Assembly: GCA_027312165.1 (NCBI GenBank)
Contig: DAICXN010000005.1
Coordinates: 1 to 35,951 of the forward strand
Direction: 5' to 3'
Source of the DNA: Candidatus Saccharimonadota bacterium
GTDB lineage: Bacteria; Patescibacteriota; Saccharimonadia; Saccharimonadales; Saccharimonadaceae
Length of the DNA: 35,951 nucleotides
Part shown: one piece after another, positions 7,001 to 16,122 of the stretch
How the letters are laid out: every line of letters begins with the position of its first letter
How positions within the stretch are numbered: the first letter of the stretch is position 1
Made by a program: the position numbers and the translations under genes
Notes under the pieces: model-generated
Seen by the model: only the letters and a program-made list of their open reading frames with translations
The model's database searches: none
Told to the model about the DNA's origin: nothing

Positions 7001-9553
7001 TTAAAGCTGAATAACGTCCAGCTCGTTAACTAGTCGTTCAATTGTCTTTTTGGTTTCCTGGAGCTCGGTGCGAGTCTCTTCAACTAGGTGCGCCGGTGCC
7101 TTGTCAACATAACTTGGGTTGTCTAGGCGACTTTCAAGGCCCTTCAGACGCGTTCTCGCGTTCGCTAAGCGCAGTTCGAGGTTTGATTGGTGTTCGTATA
7201 GGGTTTCGCTATCAATGTCCAGCCAGGCCTCTCTATTCGCGGCAGCTAGACGCAGTCCGCGCGGCTGAGTGATTTTCTCGATACCGCTTAATTTCATCAG
7301 GTGCTGGATAACCGTTTGATTTTGCTCGATCAGGCTGTCATTGGCAAATAGTAGGTTGTAGCGCTGGTTGCCAGGAAGCTCGGCAATCACCCACCTACCC
7401 TCGCTAACTAGCTCCTTCAGGCGTTCAAACTGCTCGGCGCTTATATCGTCGAACTCTTCTAGCTTAGGCCAGTGGTCGGCCATCAGGACGCCACTAGTGT
7501 AGTTCAGGGTTTGCCATATGGTTTCAGTGACAAATGGAGCGAACGGATGAGCAAGTTGAAGACAGGTCGCTAGTGCCCACGACAAAATCGGCTGATTTAC
7601 TGATGTTTTGCTAGCTTCGATGTACCAGTCCGCTAAATCATTCCAGACAACGTGGTAAACCGTGTCGGCGGCTTCAGAGAACCGATAATTTTCAAGATGA
7701 GTTTCAATTTCGCCAGCTGCTTGATTTATCTGGCGAATTATCCAGTGGTCGGCTAGTGAGCGCGGAGTCAGCGGGGCAACAACATGATTGTCGCCTATCT
7801 GCTCCTGGACAAAGCGAGCGATGTTCCATAGTTTATTGGCAAAGTTGCGTCCGGCGATTACGGCTCCCCTGTTAAAGGCTTGGTTCTGGGCTGGTGAGCG
7901 TCCGGCAATAATACCTAACCGCATGGCGTCCGACCCATATTCGGAAATAACTTCCATCGGGTTGATGACATTGCCTTTAGACTTACTCATTTTTTGGTTG
8001 CGTTCATCGTTAACCATGCCGTGCAGGTAAACTTCACGGAAGGGCACCTCCCCTGTTCGGTAGAGGCTGAGCATAATCATGCGGCAGATCCACTGCCTCA
8101 GGAGGTCGGAGCCGGTTTCCATCAGGCTAGTTGGAAAGAATCGGCTTAGTTCGCCCTGCTCAAGGTAGTCGGTAACGATGAATGGCCACTGACCGCTTGA
8201 AAACCAGGTGTCGAACGTATCTTCTTCGCGACGATATGTTGTACCATTTACAACTATATGTTGCTCATCTACCCTCTCGTCAAAAATCCAGTCATCGGGG
8301 TTGTTGACATTTTGAAATGCCGGAATCGGTATCCCCCAGGGAATTTGTCGACTGACGTTCCAGTCGCGTAGCTGCTCAAGATAAGCAACCGCCTCTTTTA
8401 GTTTGCTCTTTGGATGAAAAGCGATCTCGCCGTTATTTAGGCGCTTCATTGCCTCATCAGCTAGAGGCTTGATTTTGATGAACCATTGATCCTTGAGCAG
8501 TGGCTGGATGACACTACCGCACTTGTAACAGTGACCGACTGCATGCTCAATGTCCGTCTCGCCTCTCAGTAGCTCGGCGGCTTTTAAGGCTGCTAGCACC
8601 CTAGATCTAGCTTGCGTAGCTTCGAGGCCAGTAAACTGAGCAGGCACGTTGATCATTTTGCCATCGGTATCGATTACCTGGAGGCGTTCTAGATTGTGGC
8701 GTTCGCCAATTTCAAAGTCATTTGGATCGTGCGCAGGTGTTACTTTAACCGCCCCGGTGCCGTAACTGGCATCGACATAGTCGTCGGCAATGATTGGAAT
8801 TTCCTTGTCGAGTATTGGTAGCAAAGCGCGCGTGCCAATTAGGTGTTTATACCTCTCGTCATCAGGGTGGACGGCGATAGCAACATCACCTAGCATGGTT
8901 TCAGGTCGAGTTGTCGCAACGATAATCTCGCCAATATGATCAAGTGTAGGATAAGCGATATTCCACAACTTCCCTTTTTCGGTCTTGTGTAAAACTTCAA
9001 TGTCAGAAAAGCTTGTCTGGTGCTTTGTGCAGTAATTTACAATTCTTTCACCTCTGTAAATTAGCTCTTCATCCCAGAGCTTCTTAAAAGTCCCATAGAC
9101 GGTCTTAATCACCTTTTGATCTAGAGTAAAGGTCATGTGTTGCCAGGAGGCACTTGTGCCGAGTGCGCGCAGCTGCAGCTCCATGTTGCCACGCTGCTGA
9201 TCGACAAAGTCCCAGACCTGTCCATATAGCTGCTCACGACTAAAGTCGAACCGACTCTTCCCTGCCTTTTCGAGCTCCTTTTCATAAACCACCCAAGTCT
9301 CAAATCCAGCGTGATCAGCGCCAGGGATAAAGATGGCGTCCCTGCCCTTTAGTCGATGATAACGAACCAAGATGTCTTTTAGGGTCATATCTAGGGCGTG
9401 ACCAATGTGCAGATTTCCGTTAGCGTTAGGTGGCGGCATGACTACTGAAAACGGCTCGCCTTCACCGGTAGGCGCAAACTTGCCACTAGTCTCCCAGAGG
9501 GCGTATATGTTCGGTTCAAATTCGTTTGGAGTGTACTGCTTCGCTAGTTTCAT
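7001..9553 (-). CDS. valS: Valyl-tRNA synthetase
   Basis: Class Ia synthetase that charges tRNA-Val and edits misactivated threonine. Visible are the HIGH motif (NGNLHIGHAL), the inserted editing domain with TTRPETMLGDVA, the zinc-type motif CYKCG, the W-F-S-S-G-Q-W-P tryptophan-rich strand, KMSKS (NQKMSKSKGNV) and the C-terminal tRNA-binding coiled coil. About 850 residues, normal to slightly short. The start MKLAKQYTP resembles the family; an in-frame GTG at 9574 with AGAGGT before it is the alternative and would overlap a short upstream frame as GTGA. Last gene of the minus-strand tsaD-fem-valS group. Confidence 0.95.
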   Translation of the reverse strand: MKLAKQYTPNEFEPNIYALWETSGKFAPTGEGEPFSVVMPPPNANGNLHIGHALDMTLKDILVRYHRLKGRDAIFIPGADHAGFETWVVYEKELEKAGKSRFDFSREQLYGQVWDFVDQQRGNMELQLRALGTSASWQHMTFTLDQKVIKTVYGTFKKLWDEELIYRGERIVNYCTKHQTSFSDIEVLHKTEKGKLWNIAYPTLDHIGEIIVATTRPETMLGDVAIAVHPDDERYKHLIGTRALLPILDKEIPIIADDYVDASYGTGAVKVTPAHDPNDFEIGERHNLERLQVIDTDGKMINVPAQFTGLEATQARSRVLAALKAAELLRGETDIEHAVGHCYKCGSVIQPLLKDQWFIKIKPLADEAMKRLNNGEIAFHPKSKLKEAVAYLEQLRDWNVSRQIPWGIPIPAFQNVNNPDDWIFDERVDEQHIVVNGTTYRREEDTFDTWFSSGQWPFIVTDYLEQGELSRFFPTSLMETGSDLLRQWICRMIMLSLYRTGEVPFREVYLHGMVNDERNQKMSKSKGNVINPMEVISEYGSDAMRLGIIAGRSPAQNQAFNRGAVIAGRNFANKLWNIARFVQEQIGDNHVVAPLTPRSLADHWIIRQINQAAGEIETHLENYRFSEAADTVYHVVWNDLADWYIEASKTSVNQPILSWALATCLQLAHPFAPFVTETIWQTLNYTSGVLMADHWPKLEEFDDISAEQFERLKELVSEGRWVIAELPGNQRYNLLFANDSLIEQNQTVIQHLMKLSGIEKITQPRGLRLAAANREAWLDIDSETLYEHQSNLELRLANARTRLKGLESRLDNPSYVDKAPAHLVEETRTELQETKKTIERLVNELDVIQL

Positions 9554-9716
9554 GCCTTCACTTTCATTTTTCACGTGAAAAATGACCTCTGATTACTTTC
9601 TACACAAAAAGTAACATAATTTATCTCACGCTGCTTATCAATAATAGATTCATAAATCCTGACATCTTTGGAACGACCACTTTTGGCATTCCACCGAATG
9701 ATACCAGTATAGCATA

Positions 9717-10637
9717 TTAGCGGCGAGCTTTTTGGTAGGCTCGGTAGAGGTAGTAAGCCAGTGTTTTTATCGGTAAGTCCCATGAGCCAGCATGGGTCAA
9801 ATCTTCACCTCCAAACGAACGTTTGAATCGGGTGAATCCTTTCCAAGGGTGGTTGTCTGGGCTGTCATCGGGCGCGATGCCATATAGGTCGAATGTTGCT
9901 AGTCCTTTTCTTTTAGCGTCAATAATTGCTTCGGCAACTATGGCGGTAGAAGCATTTAGTTTTCGGTGTTCTGGCAGGGAACTGGCAGCGGCATGAGCAT
10001 AGTAACGAGTGTTCGGACTATCGTAGAGTAGGGCAGAGGCAATTGGTACTCTGTTTAGCTCGGCGTACCAAAGTGTGGCACTGCCAGAGGGTAGGAGTGA
10101 GTCGGCTTGGGCCATAAAGTAAGCGTCGCTATGCGGGCGCATGTTTGTTCTATCGGCGACTTGATGGATAAGTTCGAGAAAGATATGGATATCAGTTGGG
10201 TTGTGTGACTTTTTCACATGAAAACCCTTCTTCGAATAGTTGCGATAAACGTTTCTGGCTGGTTGAGACATTTGAGAGATAATCTCTTCTTCACTCTGCT
10301 GTAGATTAATTATGTGAGTGTGTTCAGGGTTGAGGCTCTGATAGGTGACTTTCTTCCAGCCATTTGAAGAGAGTAGGGGGGTGAGGCTTGAGTCGGTCGG
10401 CTCAATTCTAACAAAGGTAACATTCTGGCTCTTGGCTAGAAAAACTAACGACTTGAGAGCGTCTTTGAAAGCTTCGGCGTTTTCGGCGAACGGTCCATAA
10501 GGGCAGTAGAGGCGGCTATCGCCAGTCCCATGCTCTAATATAGCGAGGTACTCCCAGCCTTTGCCGGATTGGCGGAAGGTGGTGCGTCCGAGCGACTTCT
10601 GAAAGTTCTCCCAGGCGGCTGTTTGCAGGAAATGCAT
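9717..10637 (-). CDS. FemAB/FemX-family peptidoglycan aminoacyltransferase
   Basis: A 306-residue protein with the paired GNAT folds of the FemABX family, which transfer amino acids from aminoacyl-tRNA onto the peptide of lipid II to build the interpeptide bridge. Family marks include the start FLQTAAWENFQKSLG, the middle segment PARNVYRNYSKKGF, and the late segment FDLYGIAPDDSPDNHPWKG followed by FKRSFGG. It probably acts at the cytoplasmic membrane face. AAGGAG 11 bases before the ATG lies inside the end of tsaD, 3 bases upstream. The nearby MurE- and MurF-like genes support a wall role. Which amino acid is added is unknown. Confidence 0.85.
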   Translation of the reverse strand: MHFLQTAAWENFQKSLGRTTFRQSGKGWEYLAILEHGTGDSRLYCPYGPFAENAEAFKDALKSLVFLAKSQNVTFVRIEPTDSSLTPLLSSNGWKKVTYQSLNPEHTHIINLQQSEEEIISQMSQPARNVYRNYSKKGFHVKKSHNPTDIHIFLELIHQVADRTNMRPHSDAYFMAQADSLLPSGSATLWYAELNRVPIASALLYDSPNTRYYAHAAASSLPEHRKLNASTAIVAEAIIDAKRKGLATFDLYGIAPDDSPDNHPWKGFTRFKRSFGGEDLTHAGSWDLPIKTLAYYLYRAYQKARR

Positions 10638-10640
10638 TGC

Positions 10641-11729
10641 TTAGTTAGCTCCTTGTTGTGATAAAGACAACATTGACAGACTTGGCTGGACCTCAAAATC
10701 TCTGGGGTTAGCTGCTTGATCCAGCGGTATGCGATAGCAAGCAAGGGTGGCGATCATAGCAGCATTATCAGTGCAGAGCTGAATTGGTGCGTAGTTAATC
10801 GGAGTTGGCAGGGCTTCAGATAGCTGTCGGCGCAATTCAAGGTTGGCCGCAACCCCTCCAGCGATAATTACACTAGCGGGGCTTAGGTCGTCGTAGGCAC
10901 GGAGCGTCTTGTCAACTAGGGTTTTAATGGCAGTATATTGGAAGCTAGCTGCGATATTGTGCCTTAATTTGTCGTTTACGAGCCCTGGGAGCTCATGTGA
11001 GGGAAAATTAAAGTCTTTACCCACTTCACGTTGAACTGTCCTTAGAACGGCTGTCTTGAGGCCAGAGAAGCTAAAGTCATACCGGCCTGACAGCTTGGCG
11101 ATCGGCAGCTGGTAGGCCTCGGGATCGCCTAGAGCGGCGGCTTTGGCGATTGACGGACCGCCGGGGTAGGGCAGTCCGATGATTTTCGCAACTTTATCAA
11201 ATGCTTCGCCCACTGCATCATCTTGAGTTTGACCAATCAAATCATAGTCTCCATGCGCTCGGAAGTATACTAGTTGCGAGTGCCCACCGGAAACGATTAA
11301 GGCGAGCATCGGAAAGTCGGGAGCGCTAGAGGGAAGAGTTAGGTTTATGCCCTGAGCTTGTTCGGTGATGAAGTTTGCGTAGACGTGTGCTTCGACATGA
11401 TGGATTTTGTAGAGAGGTTTTTGGTGAATTACCGCTAGCGTTCGCGCCGCTAGGCTACCAACAAGAAGGGAGCCAATCAGTCCGGGCGCGTAAGTAACGG
11501 CGATTGCATCGATATCTTTCCAGCCGCAGTTGGCATCCGCGAGCGCTTTGTTAATTACCGGATTGACCACCTCGAGATGGCTGCGAGCCGCGACCTCTGG
11601 TACAACACCACCGTACTCGGCGTGAATGTCAATCTGGGAATTAATCACATTTGAAAGCAGACGCTTGCCGTCTTCGACAACCGCTGCCGCCGTTTCATCA
11701 CAACTACTTTCGATTCCCAACACTCTCAT
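10641..11729 (-). CDS. tsaD: tRNA N6-threonylcarbamoyladenosine (t6A) transferase TsaD
   Basis: TsaD (Kae1/Gcp) transfers threonylcarbamoyl to A37 of ANN-decoding tRNAs, with TsaB and TsaE. The 362-residue frame has the start MRVLGIESSCDETAAAVV, the metal site HHVEAH, GGHSQLV, the FSFSGLKTAV segment and the late nucleotide site IIAGGVAANLELR. The start at 11729 gives the canonical N-terminus; the open frame extends 13 codons upstream. TACAAT lies 10 bases before this ATG, so the leader is only a few bases. It is divergent from the MurE-like gene, whose -10 box lies just beside it. TsaB and TsaE are not in the window. Confidence 0.95.
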   Translation of the reverse strand: MRVLGIESSCDETAAAVVEDGKRLLSNVINSQIDIHAEYGGVVPEVAARSHLEVVNPVINKALADANCGWKDIDAIAVTYAPGLIGSLLVGSLAARTLAVIHQKPLYKIHHVEAHVYANFITEQAQGINLTLPSSAPDFPMLALIVSGGHSQLVYFRAHGDYDLIGQTQDDAVGEAFDKVAKIIGLPYPGGPSIAKAAALGDPEAYQLPIAKLSGRYDFSFSGLKTAVLRTVQREVGKDFNFPSHELPGLVNDKLRHNIAASFQYTAIKTLVDKTLRAYDDLSPASVIIAGGVAANLELRRQLSEALPTPINYAPIQLCTDNAAMIATLACYRIPLDQAANPRDFEVQPSLSMLSLSQQGAN

Positions 11730-11754
11730 GCGTTCTTTCATTGTAGCAAAGTGA

Positions 11755-11760
11755 TAGAAT
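11755..11760 (+). promoter_or_regulatory. -10 box of leaderless MurE-like gene
   Basis: TAGAAT followed by exactly 6 bases and then the ATG. With transcription starting 6-7 bases after a -10 box, the message would begin at the start codon itself. Confidence 0.6.
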
Positions 11761-11766
11761 AGAGTC

Positions 11767-13056
11767 ATGAAAGACTCGTTAGTTCGATGGACGCGTAAAA
11801 TATTACCAACCTCTTTGTTGCAGCATGTCGAAAGCGCATATCGACGCGGTCGAGTAAAGCTTATCAGTGCTCGCTATGGCTCACCGGCCAAAAATCTAAG
11901 AGTTATTGCCGTGACAGGCACTAACGGCAAGACTACGACAGCGTGCTTTGTCAATGAAATCCTCAAGGAAGCTAATTTTAAAACCGCGATGTTTACCACC
12001 GCGGTAATCGAAGTGGTTGGCGAGCAGGCGCTAAACGACTTAAACGTCACCGTAGCAACAACCGGTCGGATGCAGCGGTTCTTTCGCGACGCCAAAAGAG
12101 CCCGTGTTGACTACGTTATTCTTGAGGTAACCAGTCACTCGCTTCACCAGCATAAGCTAGACGGCGTGCCAATTGAGGCGGCGATCATGACTAACTTAAC
12201 CCAGGATCATCTTGATTATCACAAGACGATGGAAGCTTACGCTGAAGCGAAATCGTTACTGTTTCGCTCAAAGCCGCGCTTCATCATTCTCAATCGTGAC
12301 GACGAATGGTTTGACTATTTTGATCAGTTTGAGGCCCGGGAGCAGAAGATGACTTATGGCGAGCACGAAGAGGCTGAGGCGAAAATCGAAAAGATAAAAC
12401 TTTATCGCAAGGGGACAGAGGCGGAGGTGGTGCTTGATCATCAAACTCATCTCGAGCTAGCGACAGCGCTGCCAGGAAAGTTCAACGTCCACAACATGAC
12501 AGCGGCTACTACGTTGGCGTACCTCCTGGGAGTTAAGCTAGAGGATATTCAAGAAGGTGTGGCTAACCTTGAGGCTATACCGGGTAGGTTTGAAAGGGCA
12601 GTTGAAGGCCTGGATTATGACGTAATTGTCGACTATGCGCATACTCCAGATGCTCTAGAAAAGCTACTTGAGGCAGCGCGAAATATCGCCAAGAACAGGA
12701 TTGTTCTGGTGTTTGGCGCGTGCGGCGATCGTGATCAGACAAAGCGCCCAATTATGGGTAAAATTGCTGCGAAAAACGCTGACCGCATATTTTTGACAGA
12801 CGAGGAAAGCTACTCCGAGGACCCGGACCAGATCCGTCGGATGATTTACCAGGGTATCGAAGAGGGCGGCGGTAGTGCAAAAACTACCGAGATAGCTGAC
12901 CGACGCCAGGCGATTGAGCGAGCTCTGGGCACAGCTCGCAAGGGTGACATGGTGCTGATCACTGGTTTGGGGCACGAGCAGTATCGGATTGTTAAGGGTG
13001 AGCGTTTGCCGTGGAATGACACGGTGGTAGTTCGAGAGATTATCGAATCTAAATAA
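11767..13056 (+). CDS. murE: MurE-like Mur ligase lacking the N-terminal UDP-binding domain
   Basis: ATP-dependent amide ligase that adds the third residue of the peptidoglycan stem peptide. The P-loop GTNGKTT is at residues 51-57, whereas in usual MurE it lies near 110, so the N-terminal substrate domain is replaced by about 40 residues of basic amphipathic sequence. Further marks are EVTSHSL, TNLTQDHLDYHKT, PGRFE and the C-terminal DYAHTPDALE. The DNPR motif that selects meso-diaminopimelate reads DEESYSEDP instead, suggesting another amino acid such as Lys or Orn. Leaderless start at 11767. The end overlaps tdk by 8 bases. Confidence 0.85.
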   Translation: MKDSLVRWTRKILPTSLLQHVESAYRRGRVKLISARYGSPAKNLRVIAVTGTNGKTTTACFVNEILKEANFKTAMFTTAVIEVVGEQALNDLNVTVATTGRMQRFFRDAKRARVDYVILEVTSHSLHQHKLDGVPIEAAIMTNLTQDHLDYHKTMEAYAEAKSLLFRSKPRFIILNRDDEWFDYFDQFEAREQKMTYGEHEEAEAKIEKIKLYRKGTEAEVVLDHQTHLELATALPGKFNVHNMTAATTLAYLLGVKLEDIQEGVANLEAIPGRFERAVEGLDYDVIVDYAHTPDALEKLLEAARNIAKNRIVLVFGACGDRDQTKRPIMGKIAAKNADRIFLTDEESYSEDPDQIRRMIYQGIEEGGGSAKTTEIADRRQAIERALGTARKGDMVLITGLGHEQYRIVKGERLPWNDTVVVREIIESK

Positions 13057-13624
13057 CGCCACCATGCTGAACGTAGCAAGGTCCGCAGAGCGAATCGTAC
13101 TCAACACTGTCTTCGCCATCGATCGCTACTTGATCGCCAGTAAAGGTGTAGTTGCCGTTAACCTTTCGGGTATTAAATTCTGCCTGGGAGCCACAAAAGC
13201 ACATGGTTGGCAATTTCTCGATGTTGTCAGCCACTTCAAACAAGCGTTGACTTCCGGGAAAAAGGTTGGTGCGAAAATCAGCCCTGAGGCCATAACAGAT
13301 CACTGAGGTATCTTGTTGTTTTGCTACTTCGTACAGCTGCGAAACTTGATCCGGCGTCAGGAACTGAGCTTCATCTACTAGCACACACGAAAGCGTCGCC
13401 CATTTGCCAATTTCCTGGGCCAGGTTTAATTCTGGGCCTGCCATTATGTCGACGTTTCGGCTATGTCCGCCTCTTGCAGTGATGGTGTCTCCGCCTTTAG
13501 TGTCGATTTCAGGCTTGACGACCACGACGCTGAGTCCGCGCTCCTCATAGTTGTAAGCTGTTTTTATTAGGGTGTCGGTTTTGCCGCTGTTCATCGCGCC
13601 ATATTTGAAGTGTAGTTTAGCCAT
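13049..13624 (-). CDS. tdk: Thymidine kinase
   Basis: Type II thymidine kinase, a salvage enzyme making dTMP from thymidine and ATP. The 191-residue protein has the P-loop GAMNSGKT (9-16), the DEAQF Walker B-like motif, and the zinc-holding lasso CFCG ... CGPCY. All key residues appear present. TATACT at 13631-13636 is 6 bases before the ATG with no Shine-Dalgarno site, hence leaderless. The position between two Mur ligase genes is probably chance packing. The 3' end overlaps the MurE-like gene by 8 bases. Salvage fits a host-dependent organism that takes up nucleosides. Confidence 0.95.
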   Translation of the reverse strand: MAKLHFKYGAMNSGKTDTLIKTAYNYEERGLSVVVVKPEIDTKGGDTITARGGHSRNVDIMAGPELNLAQEIGKWATLSCVLVDEAQFLTPDQVSQLYEVAKQQDTSVICYGLRADFRTNLFPGSQRLFEVADNIEKLPTMCFCGSQAEFNTRKVNGNYTFTGDQVAIDGEDSVEYDSLCGPCYVQHGGVI

Positions 13625-13667
13625 GGGCTTAGTATATAGGTTTGGCTGATAGTGGTAAACTAAGAAG

Positions 13668-14927
13668 ATGAATAAGCTGTTTAGAGAACTGATTTGTTTA
13701 ATGCTGGAGCGTCAGGTGCGTGCTTTGCGACGGCGGTACAAGTTTACGGTAGTCGCGGTCGCTGGTAGCGTGGGCAAGACCAGTACCAAGATGGCAGTTG
13801 CAAAATTGCTTGAAGCCGCTGGTAAGCGAGTTCAGTACCAAGAGGGCAATTACAATGATCGAGTAAGCGTGCCTTTAGTGTTCTTTGGGCTGACGATGCC
13901 GCCGCTTCGTAGTATTTCGGCCTGGCTAAAGGTCCGCCGACAAATGAGCAGGGCTATTTCCTCGGGTTATAACTATGATGTTGTGGTGCTAGAACTCGGT
14001 ACCGACGCCCCTGGACAGCTGAAGCACTTTGAATACATCGAGCCTGACATCGCGGTCATCACGGCTGTCTCACCGGAGCATATGGAGCAGTTTGGCTCAA
14101 TTGAAGCGGTCGCAGAGGAAGAGTTGACGGTGGCAGATTTTTCAAAATCAATCCTGCTAAACTCAGCTGATATATCGAAAGACTTTATTAAATTTCCCGA
14201 CTATAAGAGCTATGACGCCAGTGGCGGGGAGGCTGACTATCAATTAATTGAACGAGTCGAGCGGACTCTCGGGTCGCAGTCGTTGAAAATTAAAACCCGA
14301 CAAGAAGTCCTAGCGGTTGAAGCAGCCTATAGCGGCAAACAGGGTGCGAGTATCGTACTGGCTGCCGTAGCTGTGGCGGATATGATTGGCGTCCCAACTC
14401 CGGCGATCGCTGCCGCTGTGGCAACACTCAAGCCGTTTGCTGGAAGAATGCAGGTACTTGAGGGCGTCAATGGAATTACAATTATTGACGACACCTACAA
14501 CAGCAGCCCGCTGGCAGCTAGAGCAGCCTTAGACGTTTTATATTACACTGAGGCGACGCAAAAAATTGCGATTCTCGGAGACATGAATGAGCTTGGTGAA
14601 GATTCGGTGTCGGAACATCAGAAGCTGGGTGGGTATTGTCGCTCAGATCAGCTAAGCCTAGTGGTGACTATTGGCGCTCAGGCTAGGAAATATCTCGCTC
14701 CAGCGGCTAAGGCCGCGGGCTGTGAGGTGGTTAGTTTTGATAGGGCAGTTGAGGCGGGTGAGTACGTTCGCGGCAAGGTGGAGCCGGGTGGCCTAGTCCT
14801 AGTCAAGGGCTCACAGGGCGGCATATTTAGTGAAGAAGCGGTTAAGTTGTTGCTCAAGGACCCTAAAGATGCTAGCAGGCTGGTTCGTCAGTCTGCCGAG
14901 TGGCTCGCCAAAAAGCCTCTCCGATAA
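13668..14927 (+). CDS. murF: MurF-like Mur ligase lacking the N-terminal domain
   Basis: Ligase that joins D-Ala-D-Ala to the UDP-MurNAc-tripeptide. The 419-residue frame has P-loop GSVGKTS (33-39), the middle-domain segments EGNYNDRVSVPLV and ITAVSPEHMEQFGS, the motif IDDTYNSSP (usual form DxYNANP), and the C-terminal ILGDMNELGEDS and KGSQGG. The P-loop in normal MurF is near residue 110, so the N-terminal substrate-binding domain is missing, as in the MurE-like neighbour; a basic, partly hydrophobic helix is found instead. TAAACT is 6 bases before the ATG, so it is leaderless. Divergent from tdk. Confidence 0.88.
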   Translation: MNKLFRELICLMLERQVRALRRRYKFTVVAVAGSVGKTSTKMAVAKLLEAAGKRVQYQEGNYNDRVSVPLVFFGLTMPPLRSISAWLKVRRQMSRAISSGYNYDVVVLELGTDAPGQLKHFEYIEPDIAVITAVSPEHMEQFGSIEAVAEEELTVADFSKSILLNSADISKDFIKFPDYKSYDASGGEADYQLIERVERTLGSQSLKIKTRQEVLAVEAAYSGKQGASIVLAAVAVADMIGVPTPAIAAAVATLKPFAGRMQVLEGVNGITIIDDTYNSSPLAARAALDVLYYTEATQKIAILGDMNELGEDSVSEHQKLGGYCRSDQLSLVVTIGAQARKYLAPAAKAAGCEVVSFDRAVEAGEYVRGKVEPGGLVLVKGSQGGIFSEEAVKLLLKDPKDASRLVRQSAEWLAKKPLR

Positions 14928-14944
14928 ACTATTAATCAAGCCTA

Positions 14945-14973
14945 TTGCAAAATTTGCAAAACTATGCTATTGT
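14945..14973 (+). promoter_or_regulatory. Promoter TTGCAA-17-TATTGT with TGC extension
   Basis: TTGCAA at 14945-14950, 17 bases ending TGC, then TATTGT at 14968-14973. It precedes the PRTase-like gene by about 27 bases and shares its layout with the strong promoter at 6586-6614. Confidence 0.6.
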
Positions 14974-15000
14974 TTGTTCTATAGATATTAAAAAAATACT

Positions 15001-16122
15001 ATGAAAACAAACAACCCTGAGTACAATTACATAGATCGAAACGTCAAGATTGAGTTAGTCAGCGACGGAATAGACCCAAAGACCGGCGTTGACCGGTTAA
15101 AGCGCCAGTTCAATCAAATGCCTATTCGCGAAATCGAGCGAAGATACATCCAAGACTCGGATACGCTAGCAGGAATGTTGGACGGTAGCATTACTGAGTC
15201 AGAGCACTTCATGGATGGACAGCCACGATATCCTGACATGCCAATATCCCATGCCATATATCTCGATAAGTCAGCCAGGCCGGTCCATTTGCTGATGAGA
15301 AAAGTCTGGAGTCACTTGTCAACGGCCAAGATGCCAGCCGCCTCCTATCGCAACATAGACAAGGGTAGCTGGCGACAATTAATGCTAAAGGATACTCAAA
15401 ATGCCGATAAGCCAGACGTCGAGGCGATATCGGTCGACAACGTTTACGCTAGGGGCGAGATGGAACTGGCCGCTTTTAAGGATCGTGTGGCTGGTCTGCG
15501 GGCGACCTACTTGAGCCGAGAGGACGTGGCGAAAGTTGACGAGTCGAATATTAGAGAAGACGTTTGGCGATATCCGACCATACTCGATGGACGACGTGTG
15601 GCGATTATCGATGAGGTTAAATCTTCGGGAGCAACCTTAAAAATCGCCGACATCCTCCTGCGGTTGGCTATACCAGAGGCAAAATTCGAACCTCTCTACT
15701 GGTCGGTACCGACGCTTGTGCGCTGGGATATTTATGACGATGAGGGTAATCCGACAAGCTCGGAGTTCGCTGCCAGTCAAGTGCCAGTTTGGTACGACTC
15801 GGAGAGTGGTATGGGCCGGGGAATCCGCGACCTTGATGTTGTTGAATCTATGCGCGATTCGGTTAAGAAACGTCGACTGGGTGCATACGTCCTCGGCCGA
15901 CCCTACTCGGGCATAGCTGAGATGGACAGTCTATCGCTTGAAATAATGGAAGATCTCAATCAATTGGCGGCGCGGTTTAAGTCTGGCGAAATTGATTATG
16001 CGCCGAGCATGGATCGAAGAGATGATGACTACGAGGACAGGATTGAGCGGTACTACGGAACTCCGTTCAAAGATTGGCTGGCTGAACGCAAGCGGGCATC
16101 AAAAAGCTCGCGCGCGGCTTAG
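15001..16122 (+). CDS. Phosphoribosyltransferase-like protein of unknown role
   Basis: A 373-residue protein that I cannot name. At residues 200-214 the sequence VAIIDEVKSSGATLK resembles the PRPP-binding loop of type I phosphoribosyltransferases. The usual pair of acidic residues (DD or ED) is D-E, and K-S-S-G-A-T replaces T-T-G-x-T, so catalysis is uncertain. The N-terminal 140 residues and the charged C-terminal tail (rich in Arg, Asp, Lys) match nothing I know. The protein has no signal peptide or membrane segment. The leader is A-rich without a Shine-Dalgarno site. The end overlaps the convergent 93-residue gene by 4 bases. PRTase-related is likely; substrate unknown. Confidence 0.6.
   Translation: MKTNNPEYNYIDRNVKIELVSDGIDPKTGVDRLKRQFNQMPIREIERRYIQDSDTLAGMLDGSITESEHFMDGQPRYPDMPISHAIYLDKSARPVHLLMRKVWSHLSTAKMPAASYRNIDKGSWRQLMLKDTQNADKPDVEAISVDNVYARGEMELAAFKDRVAGLRATYLSREDVAKVDESNIREDVWRYPTILDGRRVAIIDEVKSSGATLKIADILLRLAIPEAKFEPLYWSVPTLVRWDIYDDEGNPTSSEFAASQVPVWYDSESGMGRGIRDLDVVESMRDSVKKRRLGAYVLGRPYSGIAEMDSLSLEIMEDLNQLAARFKSGEIDYAPSMDRRDDDYEDRIERYYGTPFKDWLAERKRASKSSRAA

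Noticed and set aside
9575-9715. T-box riboswitch upstream of valS
   Set aside because: The leader has no T-box core sequence and no specifier stem or terminator that I could fold by eye.
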